DNA from: Ophthalmolycus amberensis
Taxonomy: Eukaryota > Chordata > Actinopteri > Perciformes > Zoarcidae
Assembly (NCBI GenBank): GCA_024529925.1
Contig: JAFEUB010001191.1
Location: forward strand, 124,001 to 188,000
Direction of reading: 5' to 3'
Length of the DNA stretch: 64,000 nt
Positions within the stretch are counted from its first letter, which is position 1; the number at the start of each line of letters is the position of its first letter. Made by a program: the position numbers and the translations under genes. The notes under the pieces were generated by a model. The model was not told where the DNA came from and searched no databases. It worked only from the letters and a program-made list of their open reading frames with translations. Below are positions 13,031-22,294 of the stretch, piece by piece.

Positions 13031-13494
13031 GCTTAAGAGTCGACAACCATGCCAGCGTCTTTGTAAATCTGTCGCTAAACTAAATGCTAACATCAACACG
13101 CTCACATGCTATCATTGACATTGTAGCAAATAATGTTATGTTTGCAATCTTGGTTACTTTGTAGCATGTAGCATGCTAAGGTTTGCAGGTATTTGGTTAT
13201 AAATTCAAGTCTTTGACAAAATAGACTGAGTTCACAGAAATACGTGAACTGACCACAAGCTCCTAACAGCATGTTGGCAGCACGGAAACAATGTCAATGG
13301 AAAATCAATTAGGATTCTTTGTCATGGCAGACACAAAAATTAAACGCATGTGAATGGGCAACGCTCAGAGCTACTGATTTAGTACAAACAGTGAGAAAGA
13401 CTATGGTGGCGGGATGGAGGGAGAGAGGGGAGGTGGACGGATCAAACACAGGACTTTATTAAAACAGGATACTAGTCACGTACCAAAGTGTTGA

Positions 13495-13745
13495 GTTATT
13501 GTAAAGTTACGTTTGGGACGTCGTTACTTAGGTTCCGTACGTATTTTAAGCCCATCTTTGATGTTTTTCTTAAACCTAACTTGTTGCCTAAACCCTAACG
13601 TTATTTTTGTTGCCTGAAAATTATTTCTAGGACCAACCATGATGTTTTCCTGAAACTAACTAAGTGGTTTTGTTGTCTAAACCAAACGTTGGTTTTGTTG
13701 GCCAAACCTAACGTTATATTGTTTCTGTGGTGGTGGCACATACCG
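13495..13745. repeat. degenerate AAACCTAACGTT-type repeat
   Basis: A few diverged repeats of AAACC(T/A)AACGTTATTTTTG and TTTTGTTGCCTGAAAC-like words follow each other, for example at 13570, 13640 and 13685. The pattern resembles a widespread unclassified fish repeat. No coding potential. Confidence 0.4.
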
Positions 13746-14131
13746 GTATGTAATATTCATTAACGGTCCACGTACCGAGCTCTGATTGGTCAGTGTGTAT
13801 TTGAAGAAAATTAATTAAATCACACGTTGCTGAGGGAGCAGAGGGCCAGAAAATGATCAGAAGGCAATTCATTGGTGATATTTTGCCTTCAATAAATAAA
13901 TGTTGGAAAACAATCACTTGAGTCGTCTCGTTCCACGACCCACAACTGTTACATATGGACCAGATGGAAGGTAACTGAAGATAGGAGTAATGATATACTA
14001 TTTTATTAGTTTAAGGGGCTTTTGTTACCCACCAAGTTGCAGCGGAACCGGCTGTTCCTCGTAGAACCTGTCTGAATGGACTTTTATCTGTTCACCTTTT
14101 CTTCTGGATGGTTCTCCTCTGACTCATCTCC

Positions 14132-14945
14132 CGAGTCAAAACCACACCCATTAATGCATTGCTGGTGAAATCCAGGGAACTGCCATTACATGTGAGGAGA
14201 ACTGAGTTAGCACTATCACACTGGATTAGTATTCAGGGTGGACTTAACGGAAATACAGCATCGACTGTCCTGTACAATGGTTGGGAGTACTCGACATTCT
14301 CTGGTAAAAGCTTTGGATGGGACATCTTGGCAGGAAATTTGGAAGAATGACAATAAGGGTAGAAATTACAACAAAATTCAGACATCAGTCAGAGTGAGAA
14401 GTGATGGAAGTAAAAGTAGAAAAGAAGATGTTACTTTCAGATTAAGGTTCAGACATACAGGACTCAATGACACGTTATACACATCATGAAAAAGACAGAG
14501 TGGGATAAATGTGAGATATGCAACTGTAAAGAAACTGTAGAACATGTGCTGATAGAGTGGAGGAAGTTCAGGGTGGAAAGAGAAAGACTGAAGAACAGAG
14601 TGGTAGATACAGGAAGGGAGTGGAGCATCAAAGGACTGTTAGAGACAGGGGACAAACAAGTTCAGCTTAAAAGGGCTTTATTTAATATTTTGAATGAAAC
14701 GGGTTAAAAAGCCAGAATATAACTGCTATATGAAGTTTATTTATATTTTTTTCATTATATTTATGAATAACATTATTATTGTGTTTAAATGATAACTGTC
14801 ATAAAGTCATGATGTTACACACTCCGGTCCAGTAGGTGGTGACGCCTTAAACATTGGTTTGTAGTCCGCCATTAAAGTGAAAGAAGAAGAAGAAGAAGAA
14901 GAAGAAGAAGAAGAAGAAGAAGGAGAAGAAGAAGAAGAGGAGGAG
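14132..14945 (+). mobile_element. 5'-truncated non-LTR retrotransposon (LINE) with (GAA)n tail
   Basis: The element is bounded by an 11-bp direct repeat GACTCATCTCC at 14121-14131 and 14946-14956, read as the target-site duplication. The frame starting TPINALLVKSRELPLHVRR is typical of the end of a LINE reverse-transcriptase protein. After shifts it continues as RLRFRHTGLNDTLY and CEICNCKETVEHVLIE, a cysteine/histidine knuckle whose last Cys is replaced by Trp. At least two frame breaks, near 14350 and 14486, make it dead. A 3' UTR with CCAGTAGGTGG at 14829 leads to about 60 bp of GAA repeats. The element ends about 20 bp before the TATA-like box of the zinc-finger gene. Confidence 0.85.
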
Positions 14946-14964
14946 GACTCATCTCCTGGTAGCC

Positions 14965-14970
14965 TATAAA
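14965..14970 (+). promoter_or_regulatory. TATA-like box of the zinc-finger gene
   Basis: TATAAA lies 57 bp before the ATG at 15027 and just after the LINE target duplication. Spacing fits a short 5' UTR. The duplicated copy keeps it at 62580-62585. Confidence 0.45.
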
Positions 14971-15026
14971 GCTATTGAAGTTATCCGGAATTCGTCTGGA
15001 GGAAAACTTTCTGTGGTTTAGTGAAA

Positions 15027-15219
15027 ATGGCTAAACTAGAAATGCGGAGATCTTTAGTCAACCGGCGACTAACTGCGGCTAATGAAGAGATATTTGGTCT
15101 GTTTGAAAGTACGATAGCAGAGTACGAGGAGGAACTCTCTCGTTCAAAAGAGGAGAATAAGCGACAACGGGAACGTCTGGACGCTGTTTTCAACCCTGAA
15201 GTCCGGATACAAAGAGCAC
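15027..15219 (+). CDS. C2H2 zinc-finger gene, exon 1 (N-terminal coiled-coil module)
   Basis: Encodes MAKLEMRRSLVNRRLTAA, then NEEIFGLFESTIAEYEEELS and a charged helix ending NPEVRIQRA. This is the N-terminal exon I know from a large teleost family of C2H2 zinc-finger proteins, where a short EEIFGLFE...YEEEL helix precedes a DVQQLL...KEE exon. The exon is 193 nt (64 codons plus one base) with donor GTGGGT at 15220. Spliced to 16302 it keeps frame; the junction codon becomes CAC (His) where I recall Asp, because the last exon base is C rather than G. A GTG lies six bases upstream of the chosen ATG but is not a plausible start. A near-identical copy lies at 62642. The module may mediate protein contacts; its function is not established. 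Confidence 0.85.
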
Positions 15220-15365
15220 GTGGGTTCACTTTATTTCTTCTCTCAGTTCTGTTCATCCTCCGGCTGATGACTTAACGTAGTTTGGAGTGAGACTCTGTTG
15301 CAATTCCTCGTTCTCTTCTTCTCCTGATTTAATACCTGCAAACATGTCGCTTTTCGACTGGGTTT

Positions 15366-15545
15366 CGGGTTACTATGACTACTGATACGACGTCTTCTAC
15401 TACTTCTTCTAATTACTAATACTTCTACTACTAATAATACTTCTACTACAACTTCTACTACTACTACAAATATCACTACTACTAGTACTTATTCTAATGC
15501 TACTAATACTTCTACTAATAATACTTGTACTACTACAAATATCAC
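15366..15545. repeat. imperfect (ACT)n/(TAC)n tract in zinc-finger intron 1
   Basis: Irregular TACTAC, TTCTACTAC and AATACT words fill about 180 bp of the 1.08-kb intron. The right end of the segmental duplication lies just before this tract. The rest of the intron, to 16301, holds a poly-C/GTCCCC run at 15970-16000 and otherwise nothing I recognise. Confidence 0.75.
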
Positions 15546-16301
15546 CACTGATGAATTTTTTTAAGCCACAGAAACTGTTCAAATATCAAAATGTTCAGCT
15601 CTTTCAGGAGAGGTGTGATGACTTTTCATAGTTGTAATCTTTAAACTTTTTGAATTATTAAGCTTTTTGCAATTTGTTTTTGAATTGGATATCTATTTTC
15701 AGCAATGTTTTTGCGATTAATTTCAGTTTTCAGCATTCCAACGCATTTTCAGCAGGAAATGCATTTTCTAGTTTGCAATAGTGTTGCGTGTGTCATAGAG
15801 CAAAGGTTTGAATCTCTGGGTGAGGCACTCGCGTACAAAGAGGGAGCTCTGACACGCAGGTGGTAGCTTAAAACTTAGTTGTGTTGTGAATCGGGTTAGT
15901 CGGTGGGATATTGGGATATTGATGCTTGACTTAATAAATTGTAATACTTGTAGATCGCTACTGTACCGTCCCCCCCCCCCGTCCCCGTCCCCGCCCCGAC
16001 AGGGTTTCGGGTGCTTGGCACCTCTTTCACCTCTTATGAGTTTGCAGGTATGCTGATTTGTTCGCTCAGCTTCTAGATGACAGGAAATATTTCAACTTAA
16101 AGTACAAGTGTGTTCTCTTTGATAACACCACATGGATTTGGCAGCTTAAAATGGTTCATATGGTCATGGTCACATAAGTTGATTACATTATTGTATTATC
16201 TGGTTCTATTGATACTCTGGAAGTCTAGGTCCAGGAGACTATTTGCTCAATTCTAAAATGTCTTTGTAACACCTCTGTGTGTGTTTACTGTTTTCCTGCA
16301 G

Positions 16302-17548
16302 ACGTCCAGCAGCTGTTGTTGGTTAAAGAAGAGGTTCCCTCTGAGCAGCAGGAGTGGAGCTCCAGTCTGGACCAGGAGGACCCAGAGCCCCCACACATTA
16401 AAGAGGAACAGGAGGACCCAGAGCCCCCACACATTAAAGAGGAACAGGAGGACCCAGAGCCCCCACACATTAAAGAACAGGAGGACCCAGAGCCCCCACA
16501 CATTAAAGAAGAACAGGAGGACCCAGAACCCCCACACATTAAAGATGAACAGGAGGACCCAGAACACCCACACATTAAAGAAGAACAGGAGGAACTCTGC
16601 ACCAGTCAGGAAGGAGAGCAGCTTCAAGGTCTGGAGGAGGCTGATGTCAAGTTCTCATTCACTCCTGTGAAGAGTGAAGAAGAGGAAGCTCAATCCTCAC
16701 AGCTTCATCAAAGACAAACTAAACAGATGGAAACAGAAGCTGATGGAGAAGACTGTGGAGGACCAGAACCAGACAGGAACTTGGATCCAGATAGACATCC
16801 AGAACCAGATACTGATGAGAAGACTGGAGACTCTTCTGACACTAATGAGGGTGGTGATTGCAAGAAGACCAGAGAACCTCAGTCACGTTTAAACTATTTG
16901 AAACCTGATGAAGTCCTTGTCAGTGATTCAAGATGTAGCGCTGGTGAAAAACATTTTAGATGCTCTGAGTGTGAGAAAACATTTGGCAAGAGATGCTATC
17001 TGAAGATGCACATGAGAACCCACACAGGAGAAAAACCTTTCAGCTGCTCAGTCTGTAAGAAATCTTTTAGCGAACGTTCAAGTTTACAGAGCCACATGAG
17101 AACCCACACAGGAGAAAAGCCTTTCAGCTGCTCAGTCTGTAAGAAATCATTTAAAGATCGTTCACCTTTACAGAGCCACATGAGAACCCACACAGGAGAA
17201 ACATCTTTCAGCTGCTCAGTCTGTAAGAAATCTTTTAGCCAGCGTCAAAATTTACAGATGCACATGAGAACCCACACAGGAGAAAAACCTTTCAGCTGCT
17301 CAGTCTGTAAGAAATCTTTTAGCCAGCGTTCACATTTACAGAGCCACATGAGAACCCACACAGGAGAAAAACCTTTCAGCTGCTCAGTCTGTAAGAAATC
17401 TTTTAGCCAGCGTCAAAATTTACAGATGCACATGAGAACCCACACAGGAGAAACACCTTTCAGCTGCTCAGTCTGTAAGAAATCTTTTAGCCATCGTTCA
17501 ACTTTACAGAAGCACATGAGAACCCACACAGGAAACAATCCCCTTTAG
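16302..17548 (+). CDS. C2H2 zinc-finger protein, terminal exon with seven fingers
   Basis: Probable sequence-specific nuclear DNA-binding protein of the teleost C2H2 expansion. The exon starts after acceptor TTTTCCTGCAG with VQQLLLVKEEVPSEQQEW, continues through a sixfold acidic repeat (16373-16585) and a linker (TSQEGEQLQGLEEADVKF, PEPDTDEKTGDSSD), then seven consecutive C-x2-C-x12-H-x3-H fingers joined by THTGEKPF-type linkers. By-eye contact residues (-1,2,3,6) are KCYM, ESSS, DSPS, QQNM, QSHS, QQNM, HSTK; fingers 4 and 6 are alike. In-frame ATG codons before 16302 lie in the intron and are not starts. The frame ends at TAG after HTGNNPL, where sequence of an eighth finger continues out of frame. 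Together with exon 1 the protein is about 480 residues. No KRAB or BTB domain is visible. DNA target unknown. Confidence 0.9.
16373..16585 (+). repeat. in-frame 36-bp coding minisatellite, six copies
   Basis: Six tandem copies of a 36-bp unit encode QEDPEPPHIKEE; the third copy is 33 bp (one Glu codon lost), the fifth has IKDE and the sixth PEHPH. Members of this family that I recall have one such unit before QEELC. All unit lengths are multiples of three, so the frame is kept. Confidence 0.9.
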
Positions 17549-17640
17549 CTGTTCTGGTTGCAGTAAAGTTTCTGTTTGTGATAAAAGCTTTCAGCACGAG
17601 TCACCTCTGAAGTTACGCATGATTAACTGCGGTTCAACTA
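17539..17640 (+). pseudogene. decayed eighth zinc finger downstream of the stop
   Basis: After the last full finger the sequence runs AACAATCCCCTTTAGCTG. Reading one base later gives FSCSGCSKVSVCDKSFQHES, clearly finger-like, with CxxC and SFQ. An extra C in the CCCC run is the simplest reason the main frame stops at 17548. The remnant also lacks normal spacing to its histidines. Confidence 0.7.
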
Positions 17641-17803
17641 CACTGATTTCAATACAAAAAGTTATTCACTGAATGAGCGCCAACTGTACAGTTTGAAATA
17701 GTTTTGATGATTATATTGATGATTGATTTGATGGTAATGTAAGTTTAAGACGATGGTTTTACCTGCATCTGTGCACAGTATATTGTATTTAAATGATTTC
17801 ATC

Positions 17804-17809
17804 AATAAA
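17804..17809 (+). terminator. polyadenylation signal of the zinc-finger gene
   Basis: AATAAA about 255 bp after the stop codon, in an AT-rich 3' UTR. It is the first canonical signal downstream. Confidence 0.6.
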
Positions 17810-17829
17810 AAGTAAAAGGTTTGTGTATT

Positions 17830-19265
17830 TCACTGGTTCATACCGTTTTACGTAGCACACTTTGTTCGTCAGGATTAAATCCATCAGTGACTGGAGTGTG
17901 ACTCAATAGTTCTTTATCTTACTTGGCAGTTTGCACTCTTTGCTGCTGCCATTACTGGTATAAAATTGTCATCTTGTCTGACACAAACTCATAAAAAGGT
18001 CCTTAGAAAAAGCAATCTACGCATTCTTTGGAGTCACAAACCAACAACAGCCTTCTCTCGATCTATAGTTGCTTCCAGTTGATCAACAGGCCGACACATT
18101 CCTGAATGTGTTCACAACTTGTCGATACTTTCTTAGATTGCCGGTGGCTTTTCTTGATCATACCATCGTCTTATCCTAATCATTGTGCTCCCCAGGCCTC
18201 TTGTTGTTCATGTGTATGAGCACTTTTACCAGCTCAACTTTAGGTAACCATGAAACAGGCCCCACCTTTGACTTTATCACACAGCTCCAACACAATATAT
18301 CAGGATTGGTGCGGCAGCAAATGGGTTGGACCTGATCATACCCGGCCCTCATTCGTTGTTACATAATGCTGTTTGGAAAATACTAAATTCTAAAAATAGT
18401 GTATAGTCTATAGAGATTAAAACAAAAAATAAAATGTCAGTGAATCAAAAGACATCAAGCTAAGTGATGCAGAACAATCAAAGAAAAACAACTCACTTTT
18501 TTACGAGGGAAAAGACAATAGCTCAATCATAGAGTTGGAAATATGTCTTTAATAGTAAATACCGGTACTTTAACAGGACCCTAATTGACTTACTGCCATT
18601 GTTTCTGTGCCACCAACAAGTAATGCCCTTAAGAGGTTGTGGTCATTTCTCAAATTCCTGTGACGTCACGTTGAAACAAACATTTGGCCTGAAAGTGGGT
18701 CAACCCTTGACACATTTAAATAACACCCAATACTTGCCTGTTTCAGGTGTATCCCTCATGGTCGTCTTTTATTTCTTGACTGATCAACTGTATTAAATAC
18801 ACAGTTCGATAAGGGCTGTAACACAATATCCACTTGGAAAAAGTGGTAGTTTGTGTGTTAGTGTTACTACTGTGGTGGCTGCATGGGCAACCAAACTATA
18901 GTTTACCTTCTGGAGATGAATAAAGTGATCTAAAACTAAATAAAACCAAAACATGGGCCAGTGTCTGGAAAAACCGCAATACAACTTCATGTGTGTGTTT
19001 GTGGTCTGGATTTCCCTCCTGAGCAATTGCTAATGAACGCAGCGTTTGGGCCTCTCGAACCACTTACTGTGCCTCTGTGTGGCTGCCATCCAGGTAATCT
19101 ATATTCAGCAAAATGCTTCCTTCTTAAATAGGATCCAGCTATTGAGATTAATGCTGTGTGCAGGTATTTGTGTCCCTATTTAAAGCATTATCGATCGGTG
19201 CGGCTCTGAAACTCTGTGAAAGTACATCGCCAGCATTCTGACCAAGCACACTGACAACCACCACC

Positions 19266-19296
<31 letters not shown>

Positions 19297-19385
19297 ACAC
19301 CACGGAGAGGAACCCTCAATCTGAGCAGCAGCCCCTCGAGACTCCCCCAAGTGCTGTGGTCTGCAGGTATTGGAGCACTATTATT
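17830..19385. other. intergenic, no gene recognised
   Basis: Between the zinc-finger 3' end and the array. It contains a CRE-like TGACGTCA at 18661-18668 and a (CA)n tract at about 19278-19301. Open frames are short and unfamiliar. The array begins after TATT at 19385. Confidence 0.6.
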
Positions 19386-22294
19386 AGGGCCCGAGCACCG
19401 ACGTAGTCGGAAGCGGAGGACCTATTGTATTTCTAATTAGGGCCCGAGCACCGACGTAGTCGGAAGCGGAGGACCTATTGTATTTCTAATGTTTATTATT
19501 AGGGCCCGAGCACCGACGTAGTCGAGGCGGAGGACCTATTGTATTTCTAATGTTTATTATTATTATTCTTATTTTACCAGTTTCGTCGCAAAAAGGAGGT
19601 GCTTGGGATACTGTGAATTTTGTGAAATTTGGCACGCAAGCCAGAATTTGCGAAAATTGCAGTCTGATTGGGGTGTCCAGCTGCAGTATGAAATATTGGC
19701 TCGCTAGCGCCCCCTATTGAGTAGCCCCAACATCAGGTTTCACCCAGCTGTATGAAATTTGGTAGGTATGTGGAATGTGATGAGACGCACAAAAAATCCT
19801 CATGGAAGTTTTCTCTAAACCAAACAGGAAGTCGGCCATTTTTACTTTTATGACGTTTTTTGACCGTTTCAAGGCGTCATACTTTAACGAACTCCTCCCA
19901 GAGATTTGACCCGATTGACTTCAGATTCGGCTAGTCTGCTCTTGAGACCTTGGCAGTGAAAAGTTACTCAAAGATCAAAAAGTTATCGAACTATGTGGCC
20001 GTGGCGTGGCGTCAAAGAAACACCATTCGCCACGAAACAGGAAGTTGTTGTAACTCGGCCGTACATTGTCTAATCTGCTCCAAATCTCTCATATGTCATA
20101 GCATCCCGACTCGGAACACATCTATATGATAATTTAGAATCATAGTGATAGCGCCACCTAGTGGCAACCGGAAGTTGTACGCTGTGTACTTTGACATCCT
20201 GCTCCTCACAGATTAATCAGATCCCTCTCAAATGTTGTCAAACAAGCCTTAAGACCTTGATAATGCTTCATTGTGAAGATTGTAAGAAGTTACTGAAGGG
20301 CGGCGACGTGGCGGCTCGGCGAATTTCGATCCTTCGCCATGAACGAATAAACTGATGTATCTCGACTCCACATCATCAGATCTTTACCACATTTCACATG
20401 CTTGATTAGACTCCAGGCCTGAAGACATCCGCAGGCCAATTTTGAATCATAGTCATAGCGCCACCTACTGGTAACAGGAAGTTAAAGTCTTTATACTTTG
20501 GCTTGTTTCTCTTAGTAGGTAAATCAAATCAATATCAAATTTGTTCCACACAAATAGAAAAAGTTCATAATGCCAGATCATGAAGCTTTTGATGTTTCGT
20601 CGAACGCCGTTGCCGTGGCGATGCAGTCTTCGCCGTTAACAACGAAGGTCATTTTGAGAGGCTAAAAATGCTCGAAACATAAGCATACTTGGCAAGCAGA
20701 TTACAAGCCCGAAATGTAGTTATAGAATATGATTTTATTGGTTCAGAGTGGCAAATCGGCTCAATAGCGCCCCCTACAACATTTCGACGAAGCAGCCCTC
20801 GCAGTATGTTTGACCTAGATGTATGACATTTGGTAAGAACATGTATCACATATGGACTTCAATAAAAGTCTCTTGGGGCCATGCTCTAAACCCAACCGGA
20901 AGTCAGCCATTTTGAATTTTTTATGAATTTCTAGTGTCGTTTTTGTCAAATCCAGGCGCTGCACTTTAACGAACTCCTCCTAGGGAATTAATCAGATCAA
21001 CTTGAAATTTGGTCGGTACAGTCTAAAGACCTTTGTGATGAAAAGTTACTCAAAGCTTGTTGTTTCGTCGAACTCCGTTGCCGTGGCGATGCAGTCTTCG
21101 CCGTTAACAACGAAGGTCATTTTGAGAGGCTAAAAATGCTCGAAACATAAGCAAACTTGGCAAGCAGATTACAAGGCCGAAATGTAGTTATAGAATATGA
21201 TTTTATTGGTTCAGAGTGGCAAATCGGCTCAATAGCGCCCCCTACAACATTTCGACGAAGCAGCCCTCGCAGTATGTTTGACCTAGATGTATGACATTTG
21301 GTAGGAACATGTATCACATATGGACTTCAATAAAAGTCTCTTGGGGCCATGCTCTAAACCCAACCGGAAGTCAGCCATTTTGCATTTCTTATGAATTTCT
21401 AGTGTCGTTTTTGTCATTTCCAGGCGCTGCACTTTAACGAACTCCTCCTAGGGAATTAATCAGATCAACTTCAAATTTGGTCGGTACAGTCTAAAGACCT
21501 TTGTGATGAAAAGTTACTCAAAGCTTGTTGTTTCGTGAAAAGCTGTTGCCGTGGCGACGGAATTTCGATCCTTCGCCATGAACGAATAAACTGATGTAAC
21601 TCGACTCCACATCATCAGATCTTTACCAGATTTCACGTGTTTGATTAGACTCCAGGCCTGAAGACATCCGCAGGCCAATTTTGAATCATAGTCATAGCGC
21701 CACCTACTGGTAACAGGAAGTTAACGTCTTTATACTTTGGCTTGTTTCTCTTAGTAGGTAAATCAAATCAATATCATATTTGTTCCACACAAATACAAGA
21801 AGTTCATAATGCCAGATCATGAAGCTTTTGATGTTTCATCGAACGCCGTTGCCGTGGCGATGCAGTCTTCGCCGTTAACAACGAAGGTCATTTTGAGAGG
21901 CTACAAATGCTCGAAACATAAGCAAACTTGGCAAGCAGATTACAAGCCCGAAATGTAGTTATAGAATATGATTTTATTGGTTCAGACTGGCAAATCGGCT
22001 CAATAGCGCCCCCTACAAAATTTCAACGAAGCAGCCCTCGCAGTACGTTTCAGCTAGATGTATGAAATTTGGTAGGAACATGTATCACATGTGGACTTAA
22101 ATAAAAGTATATTGGGGCCATGCTCTAAACCTGCATGCAGTGTCCGACGGTCGCAGAACCGAACGGCAGCATCAACCAGAGTCCTCGCGCCGTCCGACGG
22201 TCGCGGACGTTCTCGGCCGCGCAGGCCGGAGTCCCGCCGTCACCCCGACGCGCATATTGCGAGGGCCCGCCCATCGCTGCTCGCAGCTTTAATT
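19386..22294 (+). repeat. array unit 1 (2.91 kb, three stacked heads)
   Basis: Heads begin at 19386, 19439 and 19501; the first two are followed by no body. Site A at 20151, site B at 20458 and 21697. The block around 20600-20880 is repeated 468 bp later, so this unit has an internal tandem duplication and three AGCGCCCCCTACAA words (20766, 21234, 22005). This makes it the longest unit. Confidence 0.9.

Larger units (their letters stand above)
12139..15356 (+). repeat. segmental duplication, tll1-side copy, part 2
   Basis: Matches 59790-62971 in the same orientation. Similarity starts at TGAGACCAGTTCACC and stops after CATGTCGCTTTTCG. It carries a CpG island, a MITE-like element, a LINE fragment and exon 1 of the zinc-finger gene. 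Small differences include extra ATTATCGACC-type sequence near 12605 here and a six-base CACTAC difference near 12447. Confidence 0.95.

Noticed and set aside
16277..16301. Upstream ATG giving a 423-codon zinc-finger frame
   Set aside because: These codons precede a strong splice acceptor (TTTTCCTGCAG) and do not match the family; the start is in exon 1 at 15027.
20161..20355. A 64-codon frame (ATGSCTLCTLTSCSS...) open in all 13 array units
   Set aside because: It starts with GTG, not ATG, and the differences between units are mostly amino-acid changing. The units are too similar for openness to mean selection. Treated as chance.
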